DNA of 64,000 nt from JBEOJY01 sp040275305 (GTDB lineage Bacteria > Pseudomonadota > Alphaproteobacteria > UBA9219), in assembly GCA_040275305.1 (NCBI GenBank), contig JBEOJY010000005.1:1-64000 (forward strand), written 5' to 3'. This document shows, piece after piece, positions 17,204 through 26,071 of the stretch. The notes below the pieces were generated by a model. That model was given only the letters and a program-made list of their open reading frames with translations, did not search any database and was not told where the DNA came from. The number at the start of each line of letters is the position of its first letter. The first letter of the stretch is position 1. The position numbers and the translations under genes are program-made.

Positions 17204-17984
17204 GCCAGTCGCCGCATTGCGCTTGCCAGCAGGCGAGCGCAGCGAGCGCGGCGGTGTCGGCGCGGAGAATGCGGGGGCCCAAGCGCACGAAAACGACATT
17301 GGGGATCGCGCCGAGCAAGGCGAGTTCCTCCGCCGCGAAACCTCCTTCGGGGCCGGTGACGATGGCTGCGCTTGGCGGGTTTGACGGCAAGCCTTTGCGC
17401 GGCTTCGCTAGTTCCTTGAGCGCGGTTTGCACGGGCGTCGCTTCGCCCCATTCGGCGCAGACGATCAGACGGCGGTCCGAGGTCGCCATGTTTTCGCGCC
17501 ATTGCGCGACGAAGGATTCTAGATTCATTGTCTCCCGGATTACGGGAACGTTCAGCCTTTCGGATTGCTCGGCGGCTTCGATGGCGATGCCACGGCAGCG
17601 TTGCGCGTTGACTTCGCGGATTTGCGCACGCGAGGTGAGGACGGGTTTGATTGCCGCAACGCCAAGCTCGGTCGCCTTTTCGATCATATAATCGAAATGC
17701 GCTTTCTTGATCGGCGCGCAGCAAAGCCATAGGTCGGGTTCCTCTTTTTGCTCGCGAAGGTGCTTTTCGACCGCGATCATCAGGCCTTTCTTTGTTTCCA
17801 TGCCGAGGGAGGCTTTCCATTCGCCGTCGTGGCCATTGAATAAACGAATTTCTTCGCCGGGCTTCATGCGCAGGACATGGAGCAGATAATGCGCTTGCTC
17901 GGCTGATACTGCGACGCTTGCGCCGATTTCGAGATCGGCTTCGACGAAGAGGCGCTGGCTTGAGGGGAATAACGAGGATGCCAT
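17187..17984 (-). CDS. rsmE: 16S rRNA (uracil1498-N3)-methyltransferase
   Basis: 265 aa SPOUT-class methyltransferase that methylates U1498 of 16S rRNA using SAM. It has the N-terminal PUA-like part (HYLLHVLRMKPGEEIRLFNG), KKAHFDYMIEKATELGV, RCRGIAIEAAEQSERLNVP, and the knot AIVTGPEGGFAAEE with LGPRILRADTAALAAL. Length is near the family norm. It starts 10 bases after the NrdG-like gene ends on the same strand, so they probably share a transcript. Confidence 0.96.
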   Translation of the reverse strand: MASSLFPSSQRLFVEADLEIGASVAVSAEQAHYLLHVLRMKPGEEIRLFNGHDGEWKASLGMETKKGLMIAVEKHLREQKEEPDLWLCCAPIKKAHFDYMIEKATELGVAAIKPVLTSRAQIREVNAQRCRGIAIEAAEQSERLNVPVIRETMNLESFVAQWRENMATSDRRLIVCAEWGEATPVQTALKELAKPRKGLPSNPPSAAIVTGPEGGFAAEELALLGAIPNVVFVRLGPRILRADTAALAALACWQAQCGDWLNAPA

Positions 17985-17994
17985 GTGGATTGCC

Positions 17995-18696
17995 CTATGA
18001 TGCTTTGCGGAACGAGAGGGAAAAGTTTCGCGGCGCGGTTAGCTTTTCGCGGTCGATATCGCGTTGCGGTTTTCGCACGTTGCCTAGCGTGCTTTCGCCC
18101 CATGATGCTACGTTTTGGATGTAGTGCGTGCCGTGGTAGTCGCTGCGTTCCAAGTCGTCGAGAATGGCGTTGAGGTCGTTTTCGTCCATTAGGTCTGGGT
18201 GAAAAGTCGTGCGCGTTTCGAATGTTAGATCATTGCCTTTGGCATAGGCAATCAGCAGCGCAAGCGTTTCGCGAAACGCGGCGACGAACTTGTCGGTTCC
18301 TAACAGGGCTTGCGCTTGCGTAGCGGGGCATTTGTAATCAAGCGCGACGTAATCGAGTAGGTTGGATTCCAGCATGGTGCGCACGATTTCCGGGCGTGTC
18401 CCGTTGGTGTCGAGCTTGATCTTGTAGCCCATCTCTTTGGCTTGCTGCGCTATGGCAGGAACGGCGGGGCAACAGGTCGCTTCTCCGCCCGACAACACAA
18501 GTCCGGTGAGGAGGCCTCGGCGTTTGTCGAGGAAGGCCAAAAGCTCTTCGTCGCTCTTATCGCCGTGGGTTAGGACGATGTCGGGGTTATGGCAATAGGC
18601 GCAGCGCAGGTTGCAGCCGGAGAACCACGCGATGCAGGCTAGTTCGCCGGGGTAGTCGAGTTGCGTGAAGGGCGTGATGGCGTAGAGTTGTCCCAT
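17995..18696 (-). CDS. Radical-SAM activase, anaerobic RNR activating protein type (NrdG2-like)
   Basis: 233 aa. The radical SAM cluster motif is CNLRCAYC near residues 28-35, preceded by FTQLDYPGELACIAWFSG. It is followed by GLVLSGGEATCCP and the DTNGT strand. This pattern fits the orphan NrdG-type activases that install a glycyl radical on class III ribonucleotide reductase. No nrdD is in the window, so its target is unseen. Transcribed between a periplasmic protein gene and rsmE. Confidence 0.8.
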   Translation of the reverse strand: MGQLYAITPFTQLDYPGELACIAWFSGCNLRCAYCHNPDIVLTHGDKSDEELLAFLDKRRGLLTGLVLSGGEATCCPAVPAIAQQAKEMGYKIKLDTNGTRPEIVRTMLESNLLDYVALDYKCPATQAQALLGTDKFVAAFRETLALLIAYAKGNDLTFETRTTFHPDLMDENDLNAILDDLERSDYHGTHYIQNVASWGESTLGNVRKPQRDIDREKLTAPRNFSLSFRKAS

Positions 18697-18706
18697 GCGC
18701 GGAGTT

Positions 18707-19174
18707 TCAGTCCATTTGTTCCGATAGCACTTTGGCTTGTTCCCGGTAGTATATGGCTTGCTTCTTTTGCCCGTCGCGTCCGTAAAGGTCGCCGAGTTGC
18801 TTGGCCGCGCGGCTGGCAGTTTCGAAAGCGTCCAATATCACATTGCGGTCTTCGGTGTGTTCCAGAGCGCCTTCCTTGAAACGCCCTGCGATGTAGCCCG
18901 TGCCGCTGTCTATCACGCCGAGGCTTAAGGCGCCGTTTTCCATGGTTCCGTAGAAGGTTTCGACGGCGTTGTTGTCTTCAAAGCGCCTGAGCACGCCAAG
19001 ACCGTTGGCTTGAGAGTTCTTACAGCCTCCCACCCATTTAGCCGTTTGATGTTCCCAGCCCTTTGGCATTTGAAATGCGCAACCAGAGTTTTTATCGTCG
19101 TTTTGGGCGATGGCCGGAGCGGCTGCGCTTAAGGCAAGAATGGCGGCGAGGCACAAAGGGCGAAGGGTGAGCAT
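18707..19174 (-). CDS. Periplasmic hypothetical protein with MORN-like repeats
   Basis: 155 aa with a Sec signal peptide (hydrophobic residues about 5-20, cleavage near AIAQN). The mature region contains Gly-rich beta-hairpin-like units (WVGGCKNSQANGLGVLRRF, ETFYGTMENGALSLGV, TGYIAGRFKEGAL) resembling degenerate MORN repeats, then a helical tail with a TPR-like ALETAS... pattern (FETASRAAKQLGDLYGRDG). Two Cys may pair. I do not know its function. It heads the minus-strand group leading to the NrdG-like gene. Confidence 0.6.
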   Translation of the reverse strand: MLTLRPLCLAAILALSAAAPAIAQNDDKNSGCAFQMPKGWEHQTAKWVGGCKNSQANGLGVLRRFEDNNAVETFYGTMENGALSLGVIDSGTGYIAGRFKEGALEHTEDRNVILDAFETASRAAKQLGDLYGRDGQKKQAIYYREQAKVLSEQMD

Positions 19175-19321
19175 GGCTTGGCCTATTGGGTGGGAGGGTG
19201 AACATGCGCAGAGAAGGATGTTTGTTCATAACGCCGTCGAGCTTTTGGGTAAAGCGAACATTACGGCCCTTACAGGCGTTAACCAATATGATGCGCTTTT
19301 GAGCGGCCCTATGGGTAGGGA

Positions 19322-19354
19322 TTGGTCTTTATTTTCGCAAGCTTCTCGTATAAT
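19322..19354 (+). promoter_or_regulatory. Probable promoter of prs
   Basis: A perfect TATAAT lies at 19349-19354, about 60 bases before the prs ATG. The -35 region is weak (TCTTTA at 19326-19331 with 17-base spacing, or TTGGTC slightly further up). The rest of the gap 19175-19413 shows no gene. Confidence 0.45.
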
Positions 19355-19413
19355 GACTAGGTTCTTAAGCGGGCAATTGTTTCGGGTTTTTTGGGAACTT
19401 TTGGAGAGATGGC

Positions 19414-20361
19414 ATGAAGCTCATCGCAGGCAACAGCAACCGTCCTTTGGCTGAGGCTATTGCCCAGAATCTTGGATTGCATCTGGCGCAGGCCAGCATC
19501 CGGCGCTTTGCCGATATGGAAATCTTCGTCGAGATTCTTGAGAATGTGCGCGGCGAAGACGCTTTCATCATCCAGCCAACTTCTTATCCCGTTAACGATA
19601 GCTTGATGGAATTGTTGGTTTCCATCGACACCTTGCGCCGTTCCTCGGCGCGGCGCATTACGGCGGTTCTTCCCTATTACGGTTACGCCCGGCAGGACCG
19701 CAAGACAGGGCCGCGCACGCCGATTACTGCCAAACTGGTCGCCAATCTTATCACCATGGCGGGCGCGCACCGCGTCTTGACGCTGGATCTTCATGCCGGT
19801 CAAATTCAGGGGTTTTTCGATATTCCTGTCGATAACCTTTATGTCGCGCCGACTTTCGTGCGCCATATTCGCGATAACCTCAGCGTGCATGGTAAGTTGC
19901 CTGACAATCTCGTGGTGGTGTCGCCCGATGTTGGCGGTGTCGTGCGCGCGCGCATTATCGCCAAGAAGCTCAACGCAGGGCTTGCGATCATCGACAAGCG
20001 CCGCGAGAAAGCTGGCGAATCCGAAGTGATGAACATTATTGGCGAGGTCAAAGACTGTTCCTGCCTCATGGTGGACGATCTGGTCGATAGCGCGGGAACC
20101 CTGTGCAATGCGGCGGCGGCCTTGATGGATGCAGGGGCCAAGTCGGTCGAGGCGTATGTCACGCACGGGGTGTTGTCAGGCGCCGCAGTCGATCGCGTTG
20201 ATCGTTCGCCGCTTGCGCATTTGACGGTGACCGATTCCATCGCGCCGACGCCTGAGGTTGTCGAGTCTAAGAAGATTCGCGTGCTCAGCATCGCGCCGTT
20301 GTTGGCGGAAGCCATCGCGCGGATCAGTCAGGAACGGTCTGTTTCAAGCCTTTTCGATTGA
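19414..20361 (+). CDS. prs: Ribose-phosphate pyrophosphokinase
   Basis: 315 aa, normal length. It makes PRPP from ribose 5-phosphate and ATP for nucleotide, His and Trp synthesis. Conserved elements are KLIAGNSNRPLAEAIA, FADMEIFVEI, the catalytic YYGYARQDRK flexible-loop region, DLHAGQIQGFF, and the PRPP-binding CLMVDDLVDSAGTLCNAA. A GGAGAG ribosome site precedes the start. Pyr and pur genes occur elsewhere in the window but are not co-transcribed with it. Confidence 0.97.
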   Translation: MKLIAGNSNRPLAEAIAQNLGLHLAQASIRRFADMEIFVEILENVRGEDAFIIQPTSYPVNDSLMELLVSIDTLRRSSARRITAVLPYYGYARQDRKTGPRTPITAKLVANLITMAGAHRVLTLDLHAGQIQGFFDIPVDNLYVAPTFVRHIRDNLSVHGKLPDNLVVVSPDVGGVVRARIIAKKLNAGLAIIDKRREKAGESEVMNIIGEVKDCSCLMVDDLVDSAGTLCNAAAALMDAGAKSVEAYVTHGVLSGAAVDRVDRSPLAHLTVTDSIAPTPEVVESKKIRVLSIAPLLAEAIARISQERSVSSLFD

Positions 20362-20473
20362 TGGTTTGCAACTTTTAGGCCCTTCATTGGTTTTACGAAG
20401 ATTTTTTCCTTACGACTTGCAAGCCGCTCGCGACTTCGTTAAGACGCTCGACAGACTTGGAGATTTTTCGGAC

Positions 20474-21517
20474 ATGAACGAAAACACTTTTTACTCGACG
20501 GACGCCATTGTGATCGGCGCAGGGCCTTGCGGGTTGTTCTCCGCGTTTGAGCTTGGGCTTAACGATATCAAATGCCATTTCATCGACATTTTGGACCGTC
20601 CGGGCGGGCAATGCGCGGAGCTTTATCCTGAAAAGCCGATTTACGACATTCCTGCCGTTCCGGTCTGCACCGGCGCGGAGCTGACGGCTAACCTTTTGAA
20701 ACAGATTGAGCCGTTCGGACCGGTCTTTCATTTTGGCCAAATGGCTGAAAGTCTGGAACGTACGCCCGAAGGGTTGTGGCGCGTTACAACGGATCGCGGG
20801 ACGGCGCTTGAGGGTAAGATCGTCGTCATGGCCGCCGGAGGCGGGAGTTTTGTGCCGAAGCGTCCCCCTATCAAGGGGATCGAGGCGTATGAGGGTAAGT
20901 CGGTCTTTTATGCCGTGCGCAAGATGGAGCAGTTCCGGGACAAAAACATCGTCATCGCGGGCGGCGGCGACTCGGCGCTTGACTGGACGGTCAACTTGCA
21001 GCCGATTGCCAAGCGCGTGACGTTGGTGCATCGCCGCGATGAGTTTCGCGCTGCGCCCGACAGCGTCGCCAAGATGCGCGCTTTGGCCGCTTCCGGGAAG
21101 ATGGATCTCAAGATTGCCAACATGACGGCTTTGGAAGGCTCCGACGGGCAGATGTCCGGCGTCGTTCTGACGGACGATCAGAAGGTTTCAAGCGTCTTGC
21201 CTTGCGATAGCCTTCTGGCGTTCTATGGCTTGACGATGAAGCTTGGGCCTGTGGCGGATTTTGGATTCACGTTGCAGGATGGGTTGATTCCGGTTGCTGC
21301 GGCGACGTTTGAAACAAGCTTGCCTAACGTGTTCGCAATCGGCGATATTTGCACCTATCCTGGCAAGATGAAGCTGATATTATCCGGGTTCCACGAGGCG
21401 GCGCTGATGGCCAAGAAGGCTTTCGCAATCGTCCACCCTGATCGCCGCTATCGATTCCAGTACACGACTTCAAGCAGCGATTTGCAGAATAAGCTTGGGG
21501 TCGAGGCGGCGGCGTAG
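20474..21517 (+). CDS. Ferredoxin--NADP+ reductase (thioredoxin-reductase-like type)
   Basis: 347 aa FAD protein of the TrxR-like FNR family. FAD site DAIVIGAGPCGLFSAFELG, then the CAELYPEKPIYDIP segment, the NADP site NIVIAGGGDSALDWTV, and the C-terminal FAIGDICTYPGKMKLILSGF. There is no CxxC redox pair of thioredoxin reductase, which separates it from TrxB. Start 20474 gives the standard N-terminus; the upstream frame belongs to the end of prs. It lies directly ahead of a 2Fe-2S ferredoxin, its probable electron partner. Confidence 0.92.
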   Translation: MNENTFYSTDAIVIGAGPCGLFSAFELGLNDIKCHFIDILDRPGGQCAELYPEKPIYDIPAVPVCTGAELTANLLKQIEPFGPVFHFGQMAESLERTPEGLWRVTTDRGTALEGKIVVMAAGGGSFVPKRPPIKGIEAYEGKSVFYAVRKMEQFRDKNIVIAGGGDSALDWTVNLQPIAKRVTLVHRRDEFRAAPDSVAKMRALAASGKMDLKIANMTALEGSDGQMSGVVLTDDQKVSSVLPCDSLLAFYGLTMKLGPVADFGFTLQDGLIPVAAATFETSLPNVFAIGDICTYPGKMKLILSGFHEAALMAKKAFAIVHPDRRYRFQYTTSSSDLQNKLGVEAAA

Positions 21518-21570
21518 TTTCGTTTTCACTTTGATCGGCGATAACACTCAGAGAACAAAAGAGACGGGCC

Positions 21571-21885
21571 ATGCATATTTACTGCACTGATACGAACGGC
21601 ATCGAACATAAACTGGCGGCTGTCGAGGAGTGGAGCGTGATGGAAATCATACGCGAGGGCGGGATTCCCATTCTTGCGCAGTGCGGCGGTTCCTGCGCTT
21701 GCGCGACGTGCCACGTGTATGTCGATCCGGCATGGAAGGACAAGCTTCCCGAACCGAACGAGGAAGAGATTGGTATGCTTGACGGCGCATTCGAGGTCAA
21801 TCAGGATTCACGGTTGGCATGCCAGATTATCTTCACGACTAAGCTTGATGGGCTGAAGGTGAAGCTTGCGCCGGGATCTGTTTAA
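21571..21885 (+). CDS. Adrenodoxin-type 2Fe-2S ferredoxin
   Basis: 104 aa. The cluster ligands are Cys38, Cys44 and Cys47 (C-x5-C-x2-C in QCGGSCACATC) and Cys84 in RLACQ, the adrenodoxin/ISC ferredoxin arrangement. An extra Cys42 lies inside the loop. The N-terminal MHIYCTDTNGIEHKL and the EEEIGMLDGA helix are typical. It probably accepts electrons from the preceding reductase; the specific downstream acceptor is unknown. There is no isc operon beside it. Confidence 0.93.
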   Translation: MHIYCTDTNGIEHKLAAVEEWSVMEIIREGGIPILAQCGGSCACATCHVYVDPAWKDKLPEPNEEEIGMLDGAFEVNQDSRLACQIIFTTKLDGLKVKLAPGSV

Positions 21886-21910
21886 GGCGAAAGCAGGAAG
21901 AAATGGAATC

Positions 21911-22177
21911 ATGACAGGCGATGGCGTCGATTCTCGCCGAGCATTGATCGATTGGGTCACGAATGTCTGTCTGCCGTTCTTCACGATTCTTGGATTTCTT
22001 CTGACTTCCTTGAAAATTCCGCAATGGGGGCTGGCGGCTAATCTGGTCGCGCAGGTGTTTTGGTTCTACAGCTCCTATCGCGCGTGGAAACAGGCCAACC
22101 AGATTGGCATTTTTATTACCACTATTGCTATCACGCTTATCCTTTTGGGTGGGCTTGTGAATTATTGGTTGTTGTGA
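21911..22177 (+). CDS. Small inner-membrane protein, unknown
   Basis: 88 aa from ATG 21911. Three hydrophobic segments (about residues 15-32, 36-50 and 60-86) suggest a small polytopic membrane protein with the motif QVFWFYSSYRAWKQANQIGI between the second and third. I do not recognise a named family. It sits 25 bases after the ferredoxin gene and 12 bases before rluC in the same direction, so it probably belongs to the same transcript. Confidence 0.65.
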   Translation: MTGDGVDSRRALIDWVTNVCLPFFTILGFLLTSLKIPQWGLAANLVAQVFWFYSSYRAWKQANQIGIFITTIAITLILLGGLVNYWLL

Positions 22178-22189
22178 AGGACTAAAACA

Positions 22190-23200
22190 ATGTCGGGCGC
22201 TGGTCATGAGCAGGAAGTCGAGGCGGACGAAGCCGGAATCCGGCTTGATCGCTGGTTCAAGCGGCATCATCCAACCTTGTCGCACAGCGCGTTGCAGAAG
22301 CTTTTGCGCACTGGGCAAGTGCGCGTGGACGGCAAACGCGCCGAATCTTCGACGCGGCTTGAGGCTGCGCAGAAGCTGCGCGTTCCTCCGCAGGTTCTGA
22401 CGCCGCCGCCGCCGGATCCCGCCAAAGTTATCCGTCGGGTCGGGCGCGAGGTCGAGTTGTTGCGCAAGATGATCCTGTTCGAGGATGACGACGTGATCGC
22501 GCTTAACAAACCTGCGGGACTCGCTGTGCAGGGCGGAACGGGATTGAAAGAGAATCTCGACGATATGTTGGAGGCGCTGGCCAAGAAGGGGCAGGGGAAG
22601 CCCAAGCTGGTCCATCGGATTGATCGCGATACGAGCGGAGTTTTGCTTGTCGCGCGGTCGGCTTTCGCCGCGATGCGGCTGACCGAGGCTTTCCGCGAGC
22701 GCGAGACGCGCAAAATCTATTGGGGCGTGACGGTTGGCGTGCCGAAGCCGCCATCCGGCAAGGTCGCGGCTCATCTTATCAAACAGGGCGAGACAATGCG
22801 GTTGGCGACCGAGGACGAGATCAAGGACTCGCGCCGCAAGGATTATCATGGTGGTGTCAAAACGGCGACGACTCTTTATCAAGTCGTTGATCGCGCCGCT
22901 AAGAAAGCCTCCTTTATCGCGATGTGGCCGTTATCGGGGCGTACGCACCAATTGCGCGTCCATATGGCATACGTCGGCACGCCTTTGCTGGGCGACAGGC
23001 TGTATGGCGCGGATGCGTCGGCTGGACTGCCTCTCGACGAACTGGGGAGCGGATTGCATCTTCATGCGCGGCGGCTGGTGATTCCGCATCCAAGACGAGG
23101 CGTTATCGATGTGACGGCTCCGCTTGGCCCGGAAATGCGCAAGACGTGGGATTGGTTTCATTTCGATCCGAACGAAGAAACGGAGTTTGTAGAAGACTAG
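22190..23200 (+). CDS. rluC: 23S rRNA pseudouridine synthase, RluC type
   Basis: 336 aa RluA-family enzyme. An N-terminal S4 RNA-binding domain (about residues 10-75, with GIRLDRWFKRHHPTL) precedes the catalytic domain. The catalytic Asp lies in HRIDRDTSGVLLVARS, followed by SGRTHQLRVHMAYVGTPLLG. The S4 domain and length favour RluC (positions 955/2504/2580) over RluA; exact target positions are not shown by sequence. AAGGA precedes the ATG. Confidence 0.9.
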   Translation: MSGAGHEQEVEADEAGIRLDRWFKRHHPTLSHSALQKLLRTGQVRVDGKRAESSTRLEAAQKLRVPPQVLTPPPPDPAKVIRRVGREVELLRKMILFEDDDVIALNKPAGLAVQGGTGLKENLDDMLEALAKKGQGKPKLVHRIDRDTSGVLLVARSAFAAMRLTEAFRERETRKIYWGVTVGVPKPPSGKVAAHLIKQGETMRLATEDEIKDSRRKDYHGGVKTATTLYQVVDRAAKKASFIAMWPLSGRTHQLRVHMAYVGTPLLGDRLYGADASAGLPLDELGSGLHLHARRLVIPHPRRGVIDVTAPLGPEMRKTWDWFHFDPNEETEFVED

Positions 23201-23252
23201 GCAGCGGGTGTAGAATGGCCTTCATAGTTGATGTGTTCCTGTGGAGGTCGCC

Positions 23253-25196
23253 ATGAAGAAACTTTTGATCGGGTTGATCTTACTTCCCGTCGTTTTGATC
23301 GCGTTTGTGGCTGTGTTCGTGGCGACGCTTGATCCCAATCATTACCGCGAGCCGTTGACCAAGGCGCTTAGCGAGCAGACTGGGCGCAGAATTGAGCTTA
23401 ATGGCCCTATCACGATTGGCTTGTCGTGGCATGGAATCAGGTTGAGCGTCAGCGATGTCGTCGTTGGGAATCCTGCGTGGGCAAGCCGCCCTGAGATGGC
23501 CAAGATCGGGTCGTTCGAGATGGGGCTGGCTTTGCCGCCTTTGCTGCGCAAGCGGGTTGTTGTGACGGGCGTTACGCTGGCGAAGTCGGATGTTCTTTTG
23601 GAGTCCGCGAGCGGCGATCGCCATAACTGGGATATCAAGTTTTCCAACGCGCAGGGAGGCGGCGCGGGCGGGACTGATTCTCCTGCGATAGGGGGCGGTT
23701 CAGGCGCAAAGTCAGCTGCGCCGATTGCGTGGCAGGTCAATCATTTGGCGGTTATGGATAGCGTGTTCGGGATACGCGATGTGAGCGGCAAGGTTACGCG
23801 GCTTGAGGTCGGTAGCTTGTCGGTCGCGCCGGGGAGCGGCGGCGTAGCGGTGAATTTCGCTGGCAAACTCAATGGCGAGACGCTGCGGATTTCAGCCAGC
23901 ACGGACGGCAGCGATTTGTTTGGGAAGGCTATGCGCCCGCTTGCGTTCGATCTCGATTACGCTTCCTATGCGCTCAAGGCGGGTGGCAAGATTGGTTTGG
24001 ATGCGAAGAAGGCTGATTTCGAATCCTACTCGTTTAAATCCGGGGGGTCGGAAGTCCATGGCAAGCTAAGCGCCGAATGGGGCGGAGCGCAGCCGAAGAT
24101 TGTGGCGACTGTGTTGAGTTCGCATGTGGCTCCTTCTGATTTTCAAGGCGCGAAGGCTGATTCTGGCGCGGCCGTCGATAGCGGCGGGCAGAATGGGGCG
24201 GCTTTAGCCCCTGCGCCTGCGCAGGCGGACGTTTCGGGCCGCGTGTTGAGCGATGCGCCGCTAGGGTTTAGCGCTTTGCGGCAGATCGAGGCCGATGTTG
24301 ACGTCGATATCGGCGATTTGCTGCTGGGTTCGATGGCGATGACGCAGGTCAAGGCGAAGGTCGCCGTTCATGACGGGCAAATGAATATTGCGCCCTTGAC
24401 GGCTGTGGTGGGCGGAGGATCGCTCAATGGGCAGGTTCAGGTCAATGCCGCGACGAGTCCCGCGAAGCTTGGGACGACCTTGATTTTCAAGAATGTCGAG
24501 CTGGCCGATATGCTGAAGTTCCATGGCGCGGAATCGTTGATACAAGCCAAAGCAGCGGTCGATATCAATCTCACGAGCTTCGGCGAAAGCGTTCGCGCGC
24601 TGGCGGGCAATCTGAGCGGCACTGTTTCGGTGATCAGCGCGGGCGGCGATGTTGTGTCGCGTTCGCAGGAAACGGTTTTGTCGGGACTTGCGAAACTGCT
24701 TGCGCCGGGAACGTCCGGCAATGCCGCGATGAACTGCCTCGTCGCGCGGTTTACGGCTGCTGAAGGCGTTGTGCGCGACAACGGCATTCTGGTCGATACG
24801 GTGGCCACGACGGTCGCGGGGAGCGGCGGGGTCGATTTGAGGAACGAGACGCTCAACTTCACTTTTCGTGCCAAACCAAAGGGCGTGAATGTCGGGGGGA
24901 TGTTGCCTCCTGTTCAGATAGGCGGTTCGCTGGCCAAGCCGAGTTATGGCGTTCATGCGGAGTCTGTCATTCGTAACGTGGCGGGCCTGCTGATGGGAAA
25001 TGGTGCGGGCTTGAACGATCCTATCCCCGACGTGGTCGTGCAGGCGGGACAGAACGCTTGTCTTGCCGCTTTGAACAATCCGCAGGCGCGTAAGACGACG
25101 CCGGAAGGAGGAGCGGTACAGGATTTGGCAGGCAAGGCCAATAAGGCGGCGCAGGATATTGGCGGTAAGCTGATGAAGGGCTTGTTCGGGAAATGA
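23253..25196 (+). CDS. AsmA family inner-membrane/periplasmic protein
   Basis: 647 aa from ATG 23253, 5 bases after GGAGG. A single N-terminal membrane anchor (about residues 3-26) is followed by the AsmA signature DPNHYREPLTKALSEQTGRR and a long periplasmic beta-rich region with repeated Gly-rich strands. The C-terminal AsmA_2-like domain contains LSGTVSVISAGGDVVSR and LNFTFRAKPKG. AsmA-like proteins are implicated in outer-membrane lipid homeostasis and intermembrane phospholipid transport. It overlaps the ATP12 gene by ATGA. Confidence 0.88.
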   Translation: MKKLLIGLILLPVVLIAFVAVFVATLDPNHYREPLTKALSEQTGRRIELNGPITIGLSWHGIRLSVSDVVVGNPAWASRPEMAKIGSFEMGLALPPLLRKRVVVTGVTLAKSDVLLESASGDRHNWDIKFSNAQGGGAGGTDSPAIGGGSGAKSAAPIAWQVNHLAVMDSVFGIRDVSGKVTRLEVGSLSVAPGSGGVAVNFAGKLNGETLRISASTDGSDLFGKAMRPLAFDLDYASYALKAGGKIGLDAKKADFESYSFKSGGSEVHGKLSAEWGGAQPKIVATVLSSHVAPSDFQGAKADSGAAVDSGGQNGAALAPAPAQADVSGRVLSDAPLGFSALRQIEADVDVDIGDLLLGSMAMTQVKAKVAVHDGQMNIAPLTAVVGGGSLNGQVQVNAATSPAKLGTTLIFKNVELADMLKFHGAESLIQAKAAVDINLTSFGESVRALAGNLSGTVSVISAGGDVVSRSQETVLSGLAKLLAPGTSGNAAMNCLVARFTAAEGVVRDNGILVDTVATTVAGSGGVDLRNETLNFTFRAKPKGVNVGGMLPPVQIGGSLAKPSYGVHAESVIRNVAGLLMGNGAGLNDPIPDVVVQAGQNACLAALNNPQARKTTPEGGAVQDLAGKANKAAQDIGGKLMKGLFGK

Positions 25197-25909
25197 ACGA
25201 GCAGGGGCAGAAGCAAGCCATTGTCGCTTATGAGGTTGTTGAAATCGCGGGGGCGCGGTTTGCGTTGCATCGCGACGGGGCTGTTTTGCGCAGCCCCGGC
25301 GGGAAGGATTTCGCCGTGCCCACGAAGGCGCTGGCGGAGGCTGTGGCGCAGGAATGGCGCGCGCTCAAGCGTAATCGGCTTGACCCCGCGACGATGCCGC
25401 TGACGCGGATGGCCATTTCGGCGCTCGACGGACCAATGGTTTCGCAAGACGAGGCGGCAGAGGCTTTGCTTGGGTTTGCGCAGAGCGATACTTTGCGGCA
25501 TCGCGCGCCTGCGTATGAGCCATTGTCAGCGCGGCAGGAGAAAGTTTGGCAGCCTTTGCTCGATTGGTTCGGGGAGCGCTATGGCGTCGAACTCGTGCCC
25601 GGCGCGGGGATTATGCCGCTCGCGCAGTCCGACGATATGCTTGAAGTCGTGAAGGCGGTTTTGGCCGGGTTCGATCCGTTCGCGCTCGCGGGGATTGGGC
25701 AAGTTTGCCATGTGACGGGCTCTTTGGCGCTGGCGTTGGCTTTGGCGACAGGACACCTTGACGTCGCGCAGGTTTTCGACGCGGCGGAGCTTGAGGCGCT
25801 TTATCAGATCGAGCGCTGGGGCGAGGACGAAGAAGCGCGTTTGCGGCTGGACGGCATTCGTCGCGACCTCGATGATTGTGCGAGGTGGTTTGGGTTGCTG
25901 GCGAGGTGA
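25193..25909 (+). CDS. ATP12-family F1-ATPase assembly chaperone
   Basis: 238 aa. Matches the alphaproteobacterial/mitochondrial ATP12 family: an N-terminal beta region (ARFALHRDGAVLRSPGGKDF and PTKALAEAVAQEW), then MPLTRMAISALDG, DTLRHRAP and the helical C-domain with WFGERYGVEL and EALYQIERWGEDEEA. ATP12 binds the F1 alpha subunit during ATP synthase assembly in mitochondria. A MITE-like element begins two bases after its stop. Confidence 0.9.
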   Translation: MNEQGQKQAIVAYEVVEIAGARFALHRDGAVLRSPGGKDFAVPTKALAEAVAQEWRALKRNRLDPATMPLTRMAISALDGPMVSQDEAAEALLGFAQSDTLRHRAPAYEPLSARQEKVWQPLLDWFGERYGVELVPGAGIMPLAQSDDMLEVVKAVLAGFDPFALAGIGQVCHVTGSLALALALATGHLDVAQVFDAAELEALYQIERWGEDEEARLRLDGIRRDLDDCARWFGLLAR

Positions 25910-25911
25910 TG

Positions 25912-26071
25912 TCTAGCAGTCTGCTGGAAAACGTTCAGGGAGGCGATCATGTTTGCAGAAAAAAAGAAAATGGGATGCCCGCCTTCGTGGGCATGACGTT
26001 TGTATTAACGGAGAAACTTTTCTCAACAAGCGCTGCGCCCCATTTGTTTTTTTAGCAGATAGACTGCTAGA
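25912..26071. mobile_element. MITE-like element, family A, copy 1
   Basis: It opens TCTAGCAGTCTGCTGG and closes GCAGATAGACTGCTAGA, imperfect terminal inverted repeats. The interior (GAAAATGGGATGCCCGCCTTC, GGGCATGACG, GAGAAACTTTTCTCAAC) recurs in the copy at 41743-41937. It fills the 157-base gap between ATP12 and pyrB and extends into the pyrB 3' end: the pyrB TAG stop is the CTAG of the right terminus. No transposase is encoded. Confidence 0.75.
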
